A DNA stretch of 53,100 nt from Pseudomonas capsici (GTDB lineage: Bacteria; Pseudomonadota; Gammaproteobacteria; Pseudomonadales; Pseudomonadaceae). Location of the stretch: positions 1 through 53,100 of the forward strand of contig NZ_JAFGZD010000029.1 of assembly GCF_017165765.1 (NCBI RefSeq), written 5' to 3'. Below, in pieces: positions 1 through 9,411 of the stretch (positions within the stretch are counted from its first letter, which is position 1; the number at the start of each line of letters is the position of its first letter). Under the pieces are notes generated by a model that saw nothing but the letters and a program-made list of their open reading frames with translations, did not search any database and was not told the origin of the DNA. The position numbers and the translations under genes are program-made.

Positions 1-62
1 GGAGCAATGGCTTTGGTTACTTTGGCCGAAACCAAAGTGACGCGCCGTAAAGGCGCAAGGCG
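1..62. repeat. Double-hairpin intergenic repeat, left end
   Basis: Two adjacent hairpins can be read: CTTTGG-CCGAAA-CCAAAG, then GCGCC-GTAAA-GGCGC. The reverse complement of the last 60 bases of the window has the same layout, with the GGAGC start, CTTTG-CCGAAAC-AAAG and CGCC-GTAAA-GGCG cores. It is therefore one repeat family in opposite orientations. It is non-coding and no transposase is near it. Confidence 0.7.
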
Positions 63-200
63 GCCTCAAGCCGAACTCTTGACAACCACACGGCACCTGT
101 TTGCTGCGCGACAGCGCGGCACCGGGGCGGCGGGCGAACTCTCACAGCATTAACAGCGCTCGCTGTACCAGAGACACCACAACACTTAACGAGAGCAGAA

Positions 201-250
201 CCAATGAATTCGCTACCTACGGTGTAGGAGCGAATTCATTCGCGAAAGGA
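201..250. repeat. REP-like palindrome downstream of opgH
   Basis: Two near-perfect arms, AATGAATTCGCT plus ACCTAC and GTAGG plus AGCGAATTCATT, face each other across three bases, and CGCGAAAGG follows. The motif GTAGGAGCGAATTCATTCGCG recurs in several gaps of this window. It lies just past the opgH stop codon and could act as a transcript 3' end stabiliser. There is no clear T-tract. Confidence 0.7.
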
Positions 251-259
251 CGGTGCGAC

Positions 260-2842
260 TTACGCCAGCACCGGCTCCGCCTCTGGCTTGACCGGCTGAA
301 GCGGCAGCAGAGGTGCATGAGGATCGGCTTCAATCGAAGCACGCCATGCGGCCAGCCACTCGGGATGACCGGCGCTCCAGACCTGCTGGTGCAATCGGCC
401 CAGAGCAACCGGGTCGCTGAGCAGCATCAGACGCTCATGGTTACTGAGCTTTTCAGGTCCGACCTTGAGTGCATGCTCGACGCGCTCATGGCGAACCGTC
501 TCGACAGGCTGAGCCAGACGGTGACGGGAAGTCGCCAGCGCGCACGCCAGGGCGTTCTGCTGAGGATCGACCACCGCACGGATGAAGCCTTCCTTCAGAG
601 CATGCCAGCGGTTCTCATGGGTGTACTGATCGGTGGAGATCAGTTCCTGAGGCGTGTCGTACTCTTCCGGGATCAGGAAGAAGCTTTCGTCACGCGCCTT
701 GAGACCCAGCTTGGTACGGCTGGAAATCACCGATACCGGAATCGACAGCATCAGGGAAACCACGATCGGCGCAAGCCACCACAGGAAGCTCGGGTTCAGC
801 CAGGCCACCAGCAAGGCCCAGCAGGCGCCCAGCAGGGTCTGCGGACCGTGGCGTTTGATCGCCTCGATCCACGGCGTGGAATCGTCGTCGCGTTGCGGAG
901 AGTTCCAGGTCGCCGCCCAGCCCAGGAAAGCAGCCAGAACGAAACGGGTGTGGAACAGCATGCGAACCGGGGCCAGTAGCACCGAGAACAGCATTTCCAG
1001 CAGCATCGAAACCGTGACCTTGAACTTGCCGCCAAATGCCTTGGCGCCCTTGGCCCAGATCAGAATGACGCTGAGCAGCTTGGGCAGGAACAACAGGACA
1101 ATGGTGGTCGAGAACAGTGCGACGGCTTTTTCCGGGTGCCATTGTGGCCACAGCGGATACAACTGACGCGGTTCAAGGAAGTAGGTCGGCTCCATCAATG
1201 TGTTCACTGCCAGCAAGGCGGTGGACAACACCAGGAAGAAGAACCATAACGGTGCCGACAGATAGGACATCACACCCGTCAGGAACACCGCACGGTGAAC
1301 CGGGTGCATGCCCTTGACCAGGAACAGCCTGAAGTTCATCAGGTTGCCGTGGCACCAGCGACGGTCACGCTTGAGTTCATCCAGCAGGTTGGGCGGCAAC
1401 TCTTCGTAGCTGCCCGGCAGGTCGTAAGCAATCCACACGCCCCAGCCGGCACGGCGCATCAGCGCGGCTTCGACGAAGTCGTGGGAAAGAATCGCACCGG
1501 CAAACGCGCCCTTGCCCGGCAACGGCGCCAGTGCGCAGTGCTCGATGAAGGGTTTCATGCGGATGATCGCGTTGTGGCCCCAGTAATGGGATTCACCCAG
1601 TTGCCAGAAGTGCAGACCGGCCGTGAACAGCGGACCGTAGACGCGGGTCGCGAACTGCTGCATGCGTGCATACAGGGTGTCCATGCCCGAGGCACGTGGC
1701 GCAGTCTGGATGATACCGGCGTCCGGAGTGGCCTCCATCAGGCGCACCAGACTGGTCAGACATTCGCCGCTCATCACGCTGTCGGCGTCGAGCACGACCA
1801 TGTAGCGGTAATCGCCACCCCAGCGACGGCAGAAGTCATCGAGGTTGCCGCTCTTGCGTTTGACGCGACGGCGACGACGACGATAGAAGATCTTGCCGAA
1901 ACCACCGGTTTCGCGGCACACGTCCAGCCAGGCTTGCTGCTCGGCTACAGCGATGTCGGTGTCGTTGGTATCGCTGAGCACGAAGAAATCGAAGCGGTCC
2001 AGATCGCCCGTTGCAGCAACCGACTCGAAGGTCGCACGCAGACCGGCAAACACCCGTGGAACGTCTTCGTTGCAGATCGGCATGACCAGAGCGGTACGCG
2101 CACCGGCTTCGATCGGCTCGTTACCGGCGCTGGCACCGGAAATACGGTATTTATCGCGACCGGTGAGCAATTCGAGAAAGCCCATCAGTGCCGTCCAGAA
2201 ACCGGCCGAAACCCAGCAGAACAGGATGCCGAACAGCAACAGAATGCTGGTCTGCAAGGCGTAAGGCAGAACCTGCCAGGCGGTCTGCACGAAGGTCTGG
2301 CGGGTGATTTCGTCCAGCGAAACCAGCGACCAGCCCTGATACGGCAGAATGCCTTTCATGTACCAGCCAGCCACGATGGTCTGGCCAAGCATCAGCAACA
2401 GCAGAATGTAACGACGAATCGAGCCGACCGTACGCCAGCGCGCCTTGGGCAGATCACGGGGCAGATCGCTGTGATCGGGCTTTGGCGGGTTGGTCTTGCC
2501 GGTCAGGCGACGCCAGCCACGCACCAGAATATTGGTGCGCCATGGCTCCGGAACCACCTTGGTACGGCGGATCGGTGGCGTGGCCTTCAGACGGATGCGA
2601 CCACTGGCATCGACTTCGAGCAGCTCGGCATCCTGCAGCTCGTCAGCCGTGGACAGCGTCAGGCGACGGCCGACGGACGCCTGGGCGACCTCGGCCTTGT
2701 CGCTTACCGGCTGTGCGGAAAGACGCTCGTGCAGTTCAGCGAAAGACTTGCAGCTGGCAAGTTCTGCCCGCTGCTCGTCACTCATCGGCAGGTGTGCCAG
2801 GTACTCGTTCAGAGACTCTGGCACGGAGAGAGAATTACTCAT
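260..2842 (-). CDS. opgH: Glucans biosynthesis glucosyltransferase H
   Basis: Inner-membrane glucosyltransferase that elongates the beta-1,2-linked backbone of osmoregulated periplasmic glucans from UDP-glucose. The 860 residues match the family length. A cytoplasmic N-terminal part is followed by membrane segments near residues 140-220, a GT2 catalytic domain (VVLDADSVM carrying the D-x-D aspartates, and the KRDRRWCHGN acceptor motif) and a cluster of C-terminal membrane spans from about 515 to 700. The ATG start overlaps the end of opgG by 8 bases (ATGAGTAA), so the two are translationally coupled. In P. syringae this locus was described as hrpM, where loss affects virulence. That role is family knowledge and is not shown here. 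Confidence 0.96.
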   Translation of the reverse strand: MSNSLSVPESLNEYLAHLPMSDEQRAELASCKSFAELHERLSAQPVSDKAEVAQASVGRRLTLSTADELQDAELLEVDASGRIRLKATPPIRRTKVVPEPWRTNILVRGWRRLTGKTNPPKPDHSDLPRDLPKARWRTVGSIRRYILLLLMLGQTIVAGWYMKGILPYQGWSLVSLDEITRQTFVQTAWQVLPYALQTSILLLFGILFCWVSAGFWTALMGFLELLTGRDKYRISGASAGNEPIEAGARTALVMPICNEDVPRVFAGLRATFESVAATGDLDRFDFFVLSDTNDTDIAVAEQQAWLDVCRETGGFGKIFYRRRRRRVKRKSGNLDDFCRRWGGDYRYMVVLDADSVMSGECLTSLVRLMEATPDAGIIQTAPRASGMDTLYARMQQFATRVYGPLFTAGLHFWQLGESHYWGHNAIIRMKPFIEHCALAPLPGKGAFAGAILSHDFVEAALMRRAGWGVWIAYDLPGSYEELPPNLLDELKRDRRWCHGNLMNFRLFLVKGMHPVHRAVFLTGVMSYLSAPLWFFFLVLSTALLAVNTLMEPTYFLEPRQLYPLWPQWHPEKAVALFSTTIVLLFLPKLLSVILIWAKGAKAFGGKFKVTVSMLLEMLFSVLLAPVRMLFHTRFVLAAFLGWAATWNSPQRDDDSTPWIEAIKRHGPQTLLGACWALLVAWLNPSFLWWLAPIVVSLMLSIPVSVISSRTKLGLKARDESFFLIPEEYDTPQELISTDQYTHENRWHALKEGFIRAVVDPQQNALACALATSRHRLAQPVETVRHERVEHALKVGPEKLSNHERLMLLSDPVALGRLHQQVWSAGHPEWLAAWRASIEADPHAPLLPLQPVKPEAEPVLA

Positions 2843-4781
2843 CGCTTGGCAACTGGTAGCTCCAGGTCTCGGTCATGACTTGCAGGGTCTTGGCCGGCTC
2901 CGGATGGGTGGGTGCGGCCTCGGCTTCAGGCTGCTTGATCTCTTTACCTTCAGCATCCTTGGCCACTTCGGCCTTCGCGACTTCAGGCTTGTCAGCTTTT
3001 GCTGCATCGGCCTTCGGTGCTTCGGCTTTCTTGGCCGGATCGGCCTTGGCTACGTCGGCCTTGGCGGCTTCAGGCTTGGCATCGCCAGCCTTGGCGGCAT
3101 CGGCTTTCGACGCATCGGCCTTGGCTACAGCGGCGTCAGCCTTGGCAACTTCCTTGGCGGCTGCAGGTTTGGCAGCTTCCTTGGATGCTGACTTCTTGTC
3201 ATCTTTGTCAGCGACAAGCAGCGCAGGTTCCTTGCCAGGCTCGGCAGGAATTTCACGCAGCAGGTAGGCACGCATTTCGGTCGGCTTGCTGCGGTCCTTG
3301 ACCTTGACCCGCAGGGTCAGGCGATAGCCCTTGGTCACCGGGTTGTAGCGCAGGTTGTTCTCGACCAGCTCGACGTTGTCGTCGGTGGTGACCTGACTGC
3401 GGATGGTCTTGTCTTCAGGCAGGGCGGCCAGAACCGGACCTACGAAGTCGACCAGGAAGGCCAGGCTGCCGTCCGGCTGACGAACCAGGTTGGACTGCCT
3501 TACGTCACCGATGGAGCGCTGGGTCTGCTTGACCCAACCCAGATCGGGCGAGTGAATGGCGTTTTCCTGCATGGTCCAGTGCAGACGGTAGTTGAACTCC
3601 ATCGGCTCGCCTGGAGCCGCCAGGGTGTCAGGCTTCCAGAACGCAACGATGTTGTCGTTGGTTTCGTCGGCAGTCGGGATCTCTACCAGATCGACAGTAC
3701 CTTTGCCCCAGTCGCCCTTAGGCTCGATCCAGGCGCTTGGGCGCTTGTCGTAGCGGTCGTCGAGGTCTTCGTACTGGCTGAAGTCACGGCCACGCTGCAG
3801 CAGACCGAAGCCACGCGGGTTCTCGACCGAGAAGCTGCTGACGGCCAGGTGTTTCGGGTTGTTCAGAGGACGCCATACCCACTCGCCATTGGCTGCCTGG
3901 ATCGACAGACCGCTGGAATCGTGCAGTTCACGACGGTAGTTGGGCACACGCGAAGGCTGGTTGGCACCGAACAGGAACATACTGGTCAGTGGAGCCACGC
4001 CCAGCTTGGTGACGTTTTCACGCAGGTACATGCGCGACTTGACGTCTACCAGGGTGTTGGTACCAGGACGCAGGGTCAACTGGTAGGCACCGGTGGCACG
4101 AGGCGAATCGAGCAGTGCGAAGATCACCAGATGGTTGTCGTCCGGGCCCGGCTTCTCGATCCAGAATTCCTTGAAGCGAGGAAACTCTTCGCCGGACGGC
4201 AAGGCGGTATCGATCGCCATGCCACGCGCGGACAGGCCATAGACCTGACCCTTGCCGATCACGCGGAAGTAGCTCGCGCCCAGCATGGTCATGATCTCGT
4301 CCTGCTTGTCGTCCTTGTTGATCGGATACAGGACGCGGAAGCCCGCATAGCCAAGCTTTTCAGTGGCTTTAGGGTCGATCTTGATATCGCCGAAGTCGAA
4401 ACGGTTGGCGTCGTACTTGATCTCTTCGACGGTCGTGGCCGTGACTTCGTTGATCTTGACTGGCGTGTCGAAGTGCATGCCCTGGTGATAGAACGACAGC
4501 TTGAACGGCGTCTTGTCAGTCGCCCACTCAGCCTTGTCTTCACGGAAGCGGATCTTCTGGTAGTCCGCGAATTTCATTTCGCGCAACTCGGTAGGCAGAT
4601 TGCTCTTCGGAGCTTCGAACTTCTGCCCGGCCATTTCTTTGGCCTTTGCCGCTACATCATCAAGGTTGAATGCCCACAACTGGCCTGAACCCAGCAGGCA
4701 GACAAGAGCCGAGCTTGCCAAAAGCGCACTACGCAACCGTTTGACAGGTGTCTTTGGAGCATCACAGGGACTAACAATCAC
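2835..4781 (-). CDS. opgG: Glucans biosynthesis protein G, periplasmic
   Basis: Periplasmic protein needed, with OpgH, for making or branching periplasmic glucans. The GTG at 4781 is preferred because GAGG lies 7 bases upstream and it gives the MIVSP N-terminus I associate with Pseudomonas homologues. An upstream in-frame TTG exists at 4787. A signal peptide (hydrophobic ALLASSALVCLLGSG, cleavage near WAF) precedes the MdoG domain. The protein is 648 residues, longer than the roughly 510-530 of enterobacterial OpgG. The excess is an Ala/Lys/Asp-rich stretch at about residues 525-624, placed before the conserved last strand (MTETWSYQLPSDE). It is first gene of the opgGH operon. Confidence 0.95.
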   Translation of the reverse strand: MIVSPCDAPKTPVKRLRSALLASSALVCLLGSGQLWAFNLDDVAAKAKEMAGQKFEAPKSNLPTELREMKFADYQKIRFREDKAEWATDKTPFKLSFYHQGMHFDTPVKINEVTATTVEEIKYDANRFDFGDIKIDPKATEKLGYAGFRVLYPINKDDKQDEIMTMLGASYFRVIGKGQVYGLSARGMAIDTALPSGEEFPRFKEFWIEKPGPDDNHLVIFALLDSPRATGAYQLTLRPGTNTLVDVKSRMYLRENVTKLGVAPLTSMFLFGANQPSRVPNYRRELHDSSGLSIQAANGEWVWRPLNNPKHLAVSSFSVENPRGFGLLQRGRDFSQYEDLDDRYDKRPSAWIEPKGDWGKGTVDLVEIPTADETNDNIVAFWKPDTLAAPGEPMEFNYRLHWTMQENAIHSPDLGWVKQTQRSIGDVRQSNLVRQPDGSLAFLVDFVGPVLAALPEDKTIRSQVTTDDNVELVENNLRYNPVTKGYRLTLRVKVKDRSKPTEMRAYLLREIPAEPGKEPALLVADKDDKKSASKEAAKPAAAKEVAKADAAVAKADASKADAAKAGDAKPEAAKADVAKADPAKKAEAPKADAAKADKPEVAKAEVAKDAEGKEIKQPEAEAAPTHPEPAKTLQVMTETWSYQLPSDE

Positions 4782-5044
4782 GAGCAACCCTCGCCGAAAA
4801 CAGATGAAAAAACCAACGGCCAGCTATCAGATGCCGGGTTGGCGAGCATTGTTCCGACTCCGAATGGGCTTAATGATTCCCCAATCAATGTCAGAACCCG
4901 CTTCTGAATACGCAGAGGACCAACTATCGCCGGTCCTCGTAGCGCGCGATTATCCAGTAGCGCGCGTCACAACGCATCATGTATGACAAAGATTTTCTTG
5001 CACGCAGGACTAATAAATCCGGGGCGGGCAGAGATTTCCTCTTG
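4782..5044. other. Intergenic region upstream of opgG
   Basis: This 263-base gap lies between the opgG start and the dtd stop, both on the minus strand, so it should hold the opgG promoter. I see no convincing -10/-35 pair and no coding signal. Two AGCGCGCG-type direct repeats (about 4950-4967) are the only structure noted. Confidence 0.4.
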
Positions 5045-5482
5045 TCAGGTATCAAACAAAAATGTCACAGGGCCATCATTCACCAGATGCACCTGCATGT
5101 CCGCACCAAATTGGCCCGCTGCAACCACCGGATGCGCGATCCTGGCCTGTGACAATAAATAGTCGAACAACTGCGCGCCCAATGCCGGAGGAGCTGCTTT
5201 TGAAAAGCCGGCACGCATGCCGCTTCTGGTATCGGCCGCCAGAGTGAACTGCGAAACCAGCAGCAGACCACCTTCCACATCACGCAATGACAGATTCATC
5301 TTGCCCTCGTCATCGCTGAATACCCGATAGTTAAGCAGCTTATGCAGCAACTTATCGGCACTGGCCTGAGTGTCTTGAGGCTCTATCCCCACAAGAACCA
5401 GAAGCCCCTGATCCACAGCACCTACAACTTCTCCAGCAACTTCCACACGCGCACTTTGCACGCGCTGCAACAAGCCTTTCAT
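5045..5482 (-). CDS. dtd: D-aminoacyl-tRNA deacylase
   Basis: Homodimeric cytoplasmic proofreading enzyme that hydrolyses D-amino acids (and glycine misattached to tRNA-Ala) from tRNA. The length of 145 residues is standard. Both family signatures are present: SQFTLAADTRSG in the middle and a C-terminal NDGPVTF motif, a variant of the usual N-x-GPVT. The ATG start gives the normal MKGLLQRV N-terminus. The pip gene lies upstream on the same strand, separated by a repeat element, so co-transcription is possible but not assured. Confidence 0.96.
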   Translation of the reverse strand: MKGLLQRVQSARVEVAGEVVGAVDQGLLVLVGIEPQDTQASADKLLHKLLNYRVFSDDEGKMNLSLRDVEGGLLLVSQFTLAADTRSGMRAGFSKAAPPALGAQLFDYLLSQARIAHPVVAAGQFGADMQVHLVNDGPVTFLFDT

Positions 5483-5509
5483 ATATAAGAAATCCCATCG
5501 TACAGGCTG

Positions 5510-5577
5510 TGTGGGAGCAAATCGGGCGGCGCTCCACTCATTCGCGAAACAGCTTCGCGGATAAATCCGCTCCCACA
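5510..5577. repeat. REP-like palindromic repeat, pip-dtd gap
   Basis: Ends are inverted copies, TGTGGGAGC and GCTCCCACA. An inner hairpin is formed by TTCGCGAA-ACAG-CTTCGCGG. It belongs to the same family as the elements near 224, 9295, 40770 and 52898 and stops 3 bases before the pip stop codon. Confidence 0.75.
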
Positions 5578-5580
5578 GGG

Positions 5581-6552
5581 TTACGCTTCTTCGGGTGGCA
5601 GATCGAGCAGACGCCGGGCGATCTGCGAAGCGGCACGCACCAGCGCATCGGTAATGCCAAGTTCGGCAGCGGCATGCCCGGCCTCGCGAATCACCTGCAA
5701 CTCACTGTTGGGCCATGCCTGATGCAGCTCCCAAGCGTTATCCAGCGGACAGATCACATCGTAGCGGCCATGCACGATGACGCCAGGCAGATGAGCGATT
5801 TTAGGCATGTCGCGAATCAGCTGGTTTTCTTCCAGGAAGGCATTGTTGATGAAGTAATGCGATTCGATACGCGCAATGGACAGGGCGCGCTGGGGTTCGG
5901 CAAAGCGGTCGACGACCTGCGGGTTGGGCCGCAGGGTCGCTGTGCGGCCTTCCCAGGTGGACCACGCCTTGGCGGCATGCATCTGGGCGATCTGATCGGA
6001 ACCGGTCAGGCGCTTATGGAAGGCTGCCAGCAGGTTATCGCGCTCATCCAGCGGGATCGGTGCCACGTAATCCTGCCAGTAATCGGGGAACAGGCGGCTG
6101 GCACCGGACTGGTAGAACCATTCGATTTCCTGGGCACGACACAGAAAAATGCCGCGCAGGATCAGGGCATGCACGCGATCGGGATGAGTCTGGGCGTAGG
6201 CCAGAGCCAGGGTCGAGCCCCAGGAGCCGCCAAACAGCACCCACTTTTCAATCCCCAGATGTTCGCGAATGCGCTCCAGATCTGCCACCAGATGCCAGGT
6301 GGTGTTGCTTTCAAGGCTGGCATGCGGGGTCGAACGGCCGCAGCCGCGCTGATCGAACGTGACGATGCGGTACAGGTTCGGATCGAAATAACGGCGACTT
6401 TGCGCATCGCATCCTGCACCCGGCCCGCCGTGAATGAACACCACAGGCAACCCTTCGGGCGACCCGCTTTCATCGACATAGAGCACATGCGGCTGTTCCA
6501 CAGCCAGATCGTGCCGGGCGTAGGGTTTGATCTGCGGGTACAAAGTCTGCAT
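5581..6552 (-). CDS. pip: Proline iminopeptidase
   Basis: Alpha/beta-hydrolase of peptidase family S33 that removes N-terminal proline from peptides in the cytoplasm. The 323 residues match the family. Visible motifs are the oxyanion-hole HGGPG near residue 42, the nucleophile elbow GGSWGSTLALAY near residue 110, an Asp in DVICPLDNAW and the catalytic His in GHAAAE near the end. The ATG has GGAG about 6 bases upstream. The gene is divergent from glgP. Acid and base residues were assigned by motif position only. Confidence 0.94.
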   Translation of the reverse strand: MQTLYPQIKPYARHDLAVEQPHVLYVDESGSPEGLPVVFIHGGPGAGCDAQSRRYFDPNLYRIVTFDQRGCGRSTPHASLESNTTWHLVADLERIREHLGIEKWVLFGGSWGSTLALAYAQTHPDRVHALILRGIFLCRAQEIEWFYQSGASRLFPDYWQDYVAPIPLDERDNLLAAFHKRLTGSDQIAQMHAAKAWSTWEGRTATLRPNPQVVDRFAEPQRALSIARIESHYFINNAFLEENQLIRDMPKIAHLPGVIVHGRYDVICPLDNAWELHQAWPNSELQVIREAGHAAAELGITDALVRAASQIARRLLDLPPEEA

Positions 6553-6629
6553 ACATGCTCCATAAGTCCAGTTCAGAGGCGTCTATTATTCTGCCGTTGG
6601 GCATCATAAACCCGAAACGAGGAATGAGC

Positions 6630-6749
6630 ATGCTGCTCATTGCTCATCCGGGTGGAACGATCGATGCAAGCGATTTGCCAATTGCTCGGATTCGCGAACC
6701 AGAGCATTGCAAGCGAGTCGAAACGCTAGCGACTTGCTCGGTTATTTAA
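6630..6749 (+). CDS. Possible small ORF or leader upstream of glgP
   Basis: A 39-residue frame (MLLIAHPGGTIDASDLPIAR at its start) begins at an ATG preceded by AGGA with a 6-base spacer, which is a good ribosome binding site. An imperfect hairpin (AGCGAGTCG / CGACTTGCT, 8 of 9 paired, 6712-6738) lies over its last codons, followed by an AT-rich stretch with a run of T. It could be a leader peptide, a small unknown protein or chance. I recognise no family. Confidence 0.22.
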   Translation: MLLIAHPGGTIDASDLPIARIREPEHCKRVETLATCSVI

Positions 6750-6830
6750 ATTTTTTCAGGAAATAACTGACGACACGCCTACAGTCAAAGAACCCACTTT
6801 TCACTCGTCTGACTACTTGAGGTCGTACCG

Positions 6831-9281
6831 ATGTCTCAGGAACCACTTGTTCGTGACGCTGATGTGGCCGCTTTTCGCGCCGCCGTTCTTGCCAAACTCA
6901 CCTATGCAGTGGGCAAGGACCCTGACCATGCGTTTGAGCATGACTGGTTTGAAGCTGTAGCCCTGGCTGCCCGTGACCACATGGTCGAGCACTGGATGGA
7001 CCATACGCGACAGATTTATCGCAAGGTCCAGAAACGCGTCTACTACCTGTCCCTCGAATTTCTGATCGGGCGGCTTCTCTACGACAGCCTGAGCAACCTC
7101 GGCCTGCTGGAAATCGCCCGCGAAGCCATGACCGAACTGGGCGTGGACATCGAGCGTATCCGTCTGCTGGAGCCGGATGCGGCACTGGGCAATGGTGGCC
7201 TGGGCCGCCTGGCAGCCTGCTTCATGGAAAGCATGTCGACCCTGGGCATTGCCGGTCATGGCTACGGTATTCGTTACGAACACGGCCTGTTCCGTCAGGC
7301 GATAGTCGACGGCTGGCAGCAGGAGCAGACAGAGCACTGGCTGGACTTCGGCAACCCGTGGGAGTTCGAGCGCCCCGAGGTGGTCTACTCCATCGGTTTC
7401 AGCGGTAGCGTCGATACGGTGCTTAATGAAGCAGGCGAGCCGCGTCAGGTCTGGCGTCCGGCGGAAACCGTACGCGCCATTGCCTACGACACCCCCGTGG
7501 TCGGCTGGCGCGGTAAAAGCGTGAATACTCTGCGCCTGTGGCGTGCACGCGCACTGGATGACCTGCATCTGGAGCGTTTCAACGCCGGCGACCACTTCGG
7601 TGCGGTTGCCGAAGTCGTGCGGGCCGAAAGTATTTCCCGCGTGCTTTACCCCAACGATGCAACGGAGGCAGGCCAGGAACTGCGCCTGCGTCAGGAGTAC
7701 TTCTTTGTTTCGGCGTCCCTGCAGGACCTGCTGCGTCGCCATCTGAACATGCACGCGACCCTGATGGATCTGCCCGAGCACGCGTCCATCCAGATGAACG
7801 ACACCCACCCCTCGATTGCCGTGGCCGAGCTGATGCGACAGCTGATCGACACCCACGGAATCGCCTGGGATGCAGCATGGAAAATCACCGTGGGCACGCT
7901 GAGCTACACCAACCACACCCTGCTGCCCGAAGCACTGGAAACCTGGTCCGTAGGCCTGATGGAACGCATGCTGCCGCGGCACATGCAGATCATCTACCTG
8001 ATCAACGCCCAGCACATCGATACCCTGCGCGCCAAAGGCGTGCATGACTTCGACATTCTGCGGGCCGTGTCGCTGATCGAAGAAGACAATGGCCGCCGGG
8101 TACGCATGGGCAACCTGGCATTCCTGGGCTCTCACAGCATCAACGGCGTTTCCGCGCTGCACACTCAGTTGATGCGCAAGACCGTATTCGCCGAGCTGCA
8201 CAAGATTTATCCGGAACGGATCAATAACAAGACCAACGGCATCACCTTCCGCCGCTGGCTGTACCAGGCCAACCCGAAGCTGACCGAAATGCTGGTGGAA
8301 GCCCTGGGCGAAGACGTTCTGGACAATGCCGAGAAACGTCTGATCGAACTGGAACCGTTCGCGGAAAAAAGCTCCTTCCGCAAACAGATGGCAGACCAGC
8401 GCCTGCACAGCAAGCGCGCATTGGCAGCCATCATCCATGAACGTCTGGGAGTCGTGGTCAATCCTGCCGCGATGTTCGACGTCCAGGTCAAGCGTATCCA
8501 CGAATACAAACGCCAGTTGCTCAACCTGTTCCACACCGTCGCGCTGTATCAGGCAATCCGCGCCGAACCCGGTACGGACTGGGTGCCAAGGGTGAAGATC
8601 TTTGCGGGCAAGGCAGCGGCCAGCTATCACTCGGCCAAACTGATCATCAAGCTCACCAATGATATCGCCCGCACCGTCAACAACGATCCGACCGTGCGCG
8701 GCCTGCTCAAAGTGGTGTTCATGCCCAACTACAACGTCAGTCTGGCCGAAAGCATCATTCCGGCCGCCGACCTCTCCGAGCAGATTTCCACTGCTGGCCT
8801 GGAAGCCTCCGGCACCAGCAACATGAAATTCGGCCTCAACGGCGCGCTGACCATCGGCACGCTGGACGGCGCCAACGTGGAAATGAGCGAGCAGATCGGT
8901 CTTGAACATATGTTCATCTTCGGTATGACCTCACAGGAGGTAGAAGCCCGCAAGCAGGCTGGCGACTTCAGTGCATACGCCGATGTGGCGGCATCGGGCC
9001 GTCTCAACGATGTGCTGCAGGCCATTCGCGGCGGTGTGTTCTCGCCGGACGATCCGAACCGCTATGCGGGCCTGATCGATCAGTTGCTGGCCTACGACCG
9101 CTTCCTGGTCTGCGCCGACTTCGACTCGTACTGGGCTGCCCAGGCCAAGGTCGAAGAACGCTGGCACGACTCCAAGCAATGGTGGCGCTCGGCAGTTCTC
9201 AATACGGCGCGCATGGGCTGGTTCTCGTCGGACCGCACCATCCGCGAATACGCCGCAGACATCTGGAAAGCGCTGGAGTAA
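6831..9281 (+). CDS. glgP: Glycogen/maltodextrin phosphorylase
   Basis: GT35 phosphorylase that releases glucose-1-phosphate from the non-reducing ends of glycogen or maltodextrins, using pyridoxal phosphate. The 816 residues match bacterial enzymes. The PLP-lysine region reads EASGTSNMKFGLNGAL, and GNGGLGRLAACF and the RIHEYKRQLLN segment are also present. The ATG is preceded by GAGG at 7 bases. It stands alone relative to other glycogen genes in this window. The gap downstream carries a repeat and perhaps a gene remnant. Confidence 0.97.
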   Translation: MSQEPLVRDADVAAFRAAVLAKLTYAVGKDPDHAFEHDWFEAVALAARDHMVEHWMDHTRQIYRKVQKRVYYLSLEFLIGRLLYDSLSNLGLLEIAREAMTELGVDIERIRLLEPDAALGNGGLGRLAACFMESMSTLGIAGHGYGIRYEHGLFRQAIVDGWQQEQTEHWLDFGNPWEFERPEVVYSIGFSGSVDTVLNEAGEPRQVWRPAETVRAIAYDTPVVGWRGKSVNTLRLWRARALDDLHLERFNAGDHFGAVAEVVRAESISRVLYPNDATEAGQELRLRQEYFFVSASLQDLLRRHLNMHATLMDLPEHASIQMNDTHPSIAVAELMRQLIDTHGIAWDAAWKITVGTLSYTNHTLLPEALETWSVGLMERMLPRHMQIIYLINAQHIDTLRAKGVHDFDILRAVSLIEEDNGRRVRMGNLAFLGSHSINGVSALHTQLMRKTVFAELHKIYPERINNKTNGITFRRWLYQANPKLTEMLVEALGEDVLDNAEKRLIELEPFAEKSSFRKQMADQRLHSKRALAAIIHERLGVVVNPAAMFDVQVKRIHEYKRQLLNLFHTVALYQAIRAEPGTDWVPRVKIFAGKAAASYHSAKLIIKLTNDIARTVNNDPTVRGLLKVVFMPNYNVSLAESIIPAADLSEQISTAGLEASGTSNMKFGLNGALTIGTLDGANVEMSEQIGLEHMFIFGMTSQEVEARKQAGDFSAYADVAASGRLNDVLQAIRGGVFSPDDPNRYAGLIDQLLAYDRFLVCADFDSYWAAQAKVEERWHDSKQWWRSAVLNTARMGWFSSDRTIREYAADIWKALE

Positions 9282-9294
9282 CCCTGTAACGCCC

Positions 9295-9380
9295 GTGGGA
9301 GCGAATTCAGTCGCGAAGCCGTTTTTTGAAGACGATAGATGTCTTCGGATGTATGGCCTTCGTGAATGAATTCGTTCCCA
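9295..9380. repeat. REP-like repeat pair after glgP
   Basis: Two inverted copies of the recurring motif (GTGGGAGCGAATTCAGTCGCG and, reversed, TTCGTGAATGAATTCGTTCCCA) flank a small hairpin GAAGAC-GATAGAT-GTCTTC. It starts 13 bases after the glgP stop codon. Confidence 0.7.
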
Positions 9381-9411
9381 GCGGTTTTTTCCCTCTCGCC
9401 CCCCATCCCTT

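Noticed and set aside
1295..2878. Long open frame of 527 codons on the plus strand opposite opgH
   Set aside because: It is a GC-rich shadow of a conserved gene. It has no recognisable motifs and overlaps opgH fully.
6813..8909. Open frame of 698 codons on the minus strand opposite glgP
   Set aside because: It mirrors glgP codons throughout, has no family motif and no ribosome binding site. Similar antisense frames at 25040-26824, 30971-32314 and 35108-36709 were rejected for the same reason.
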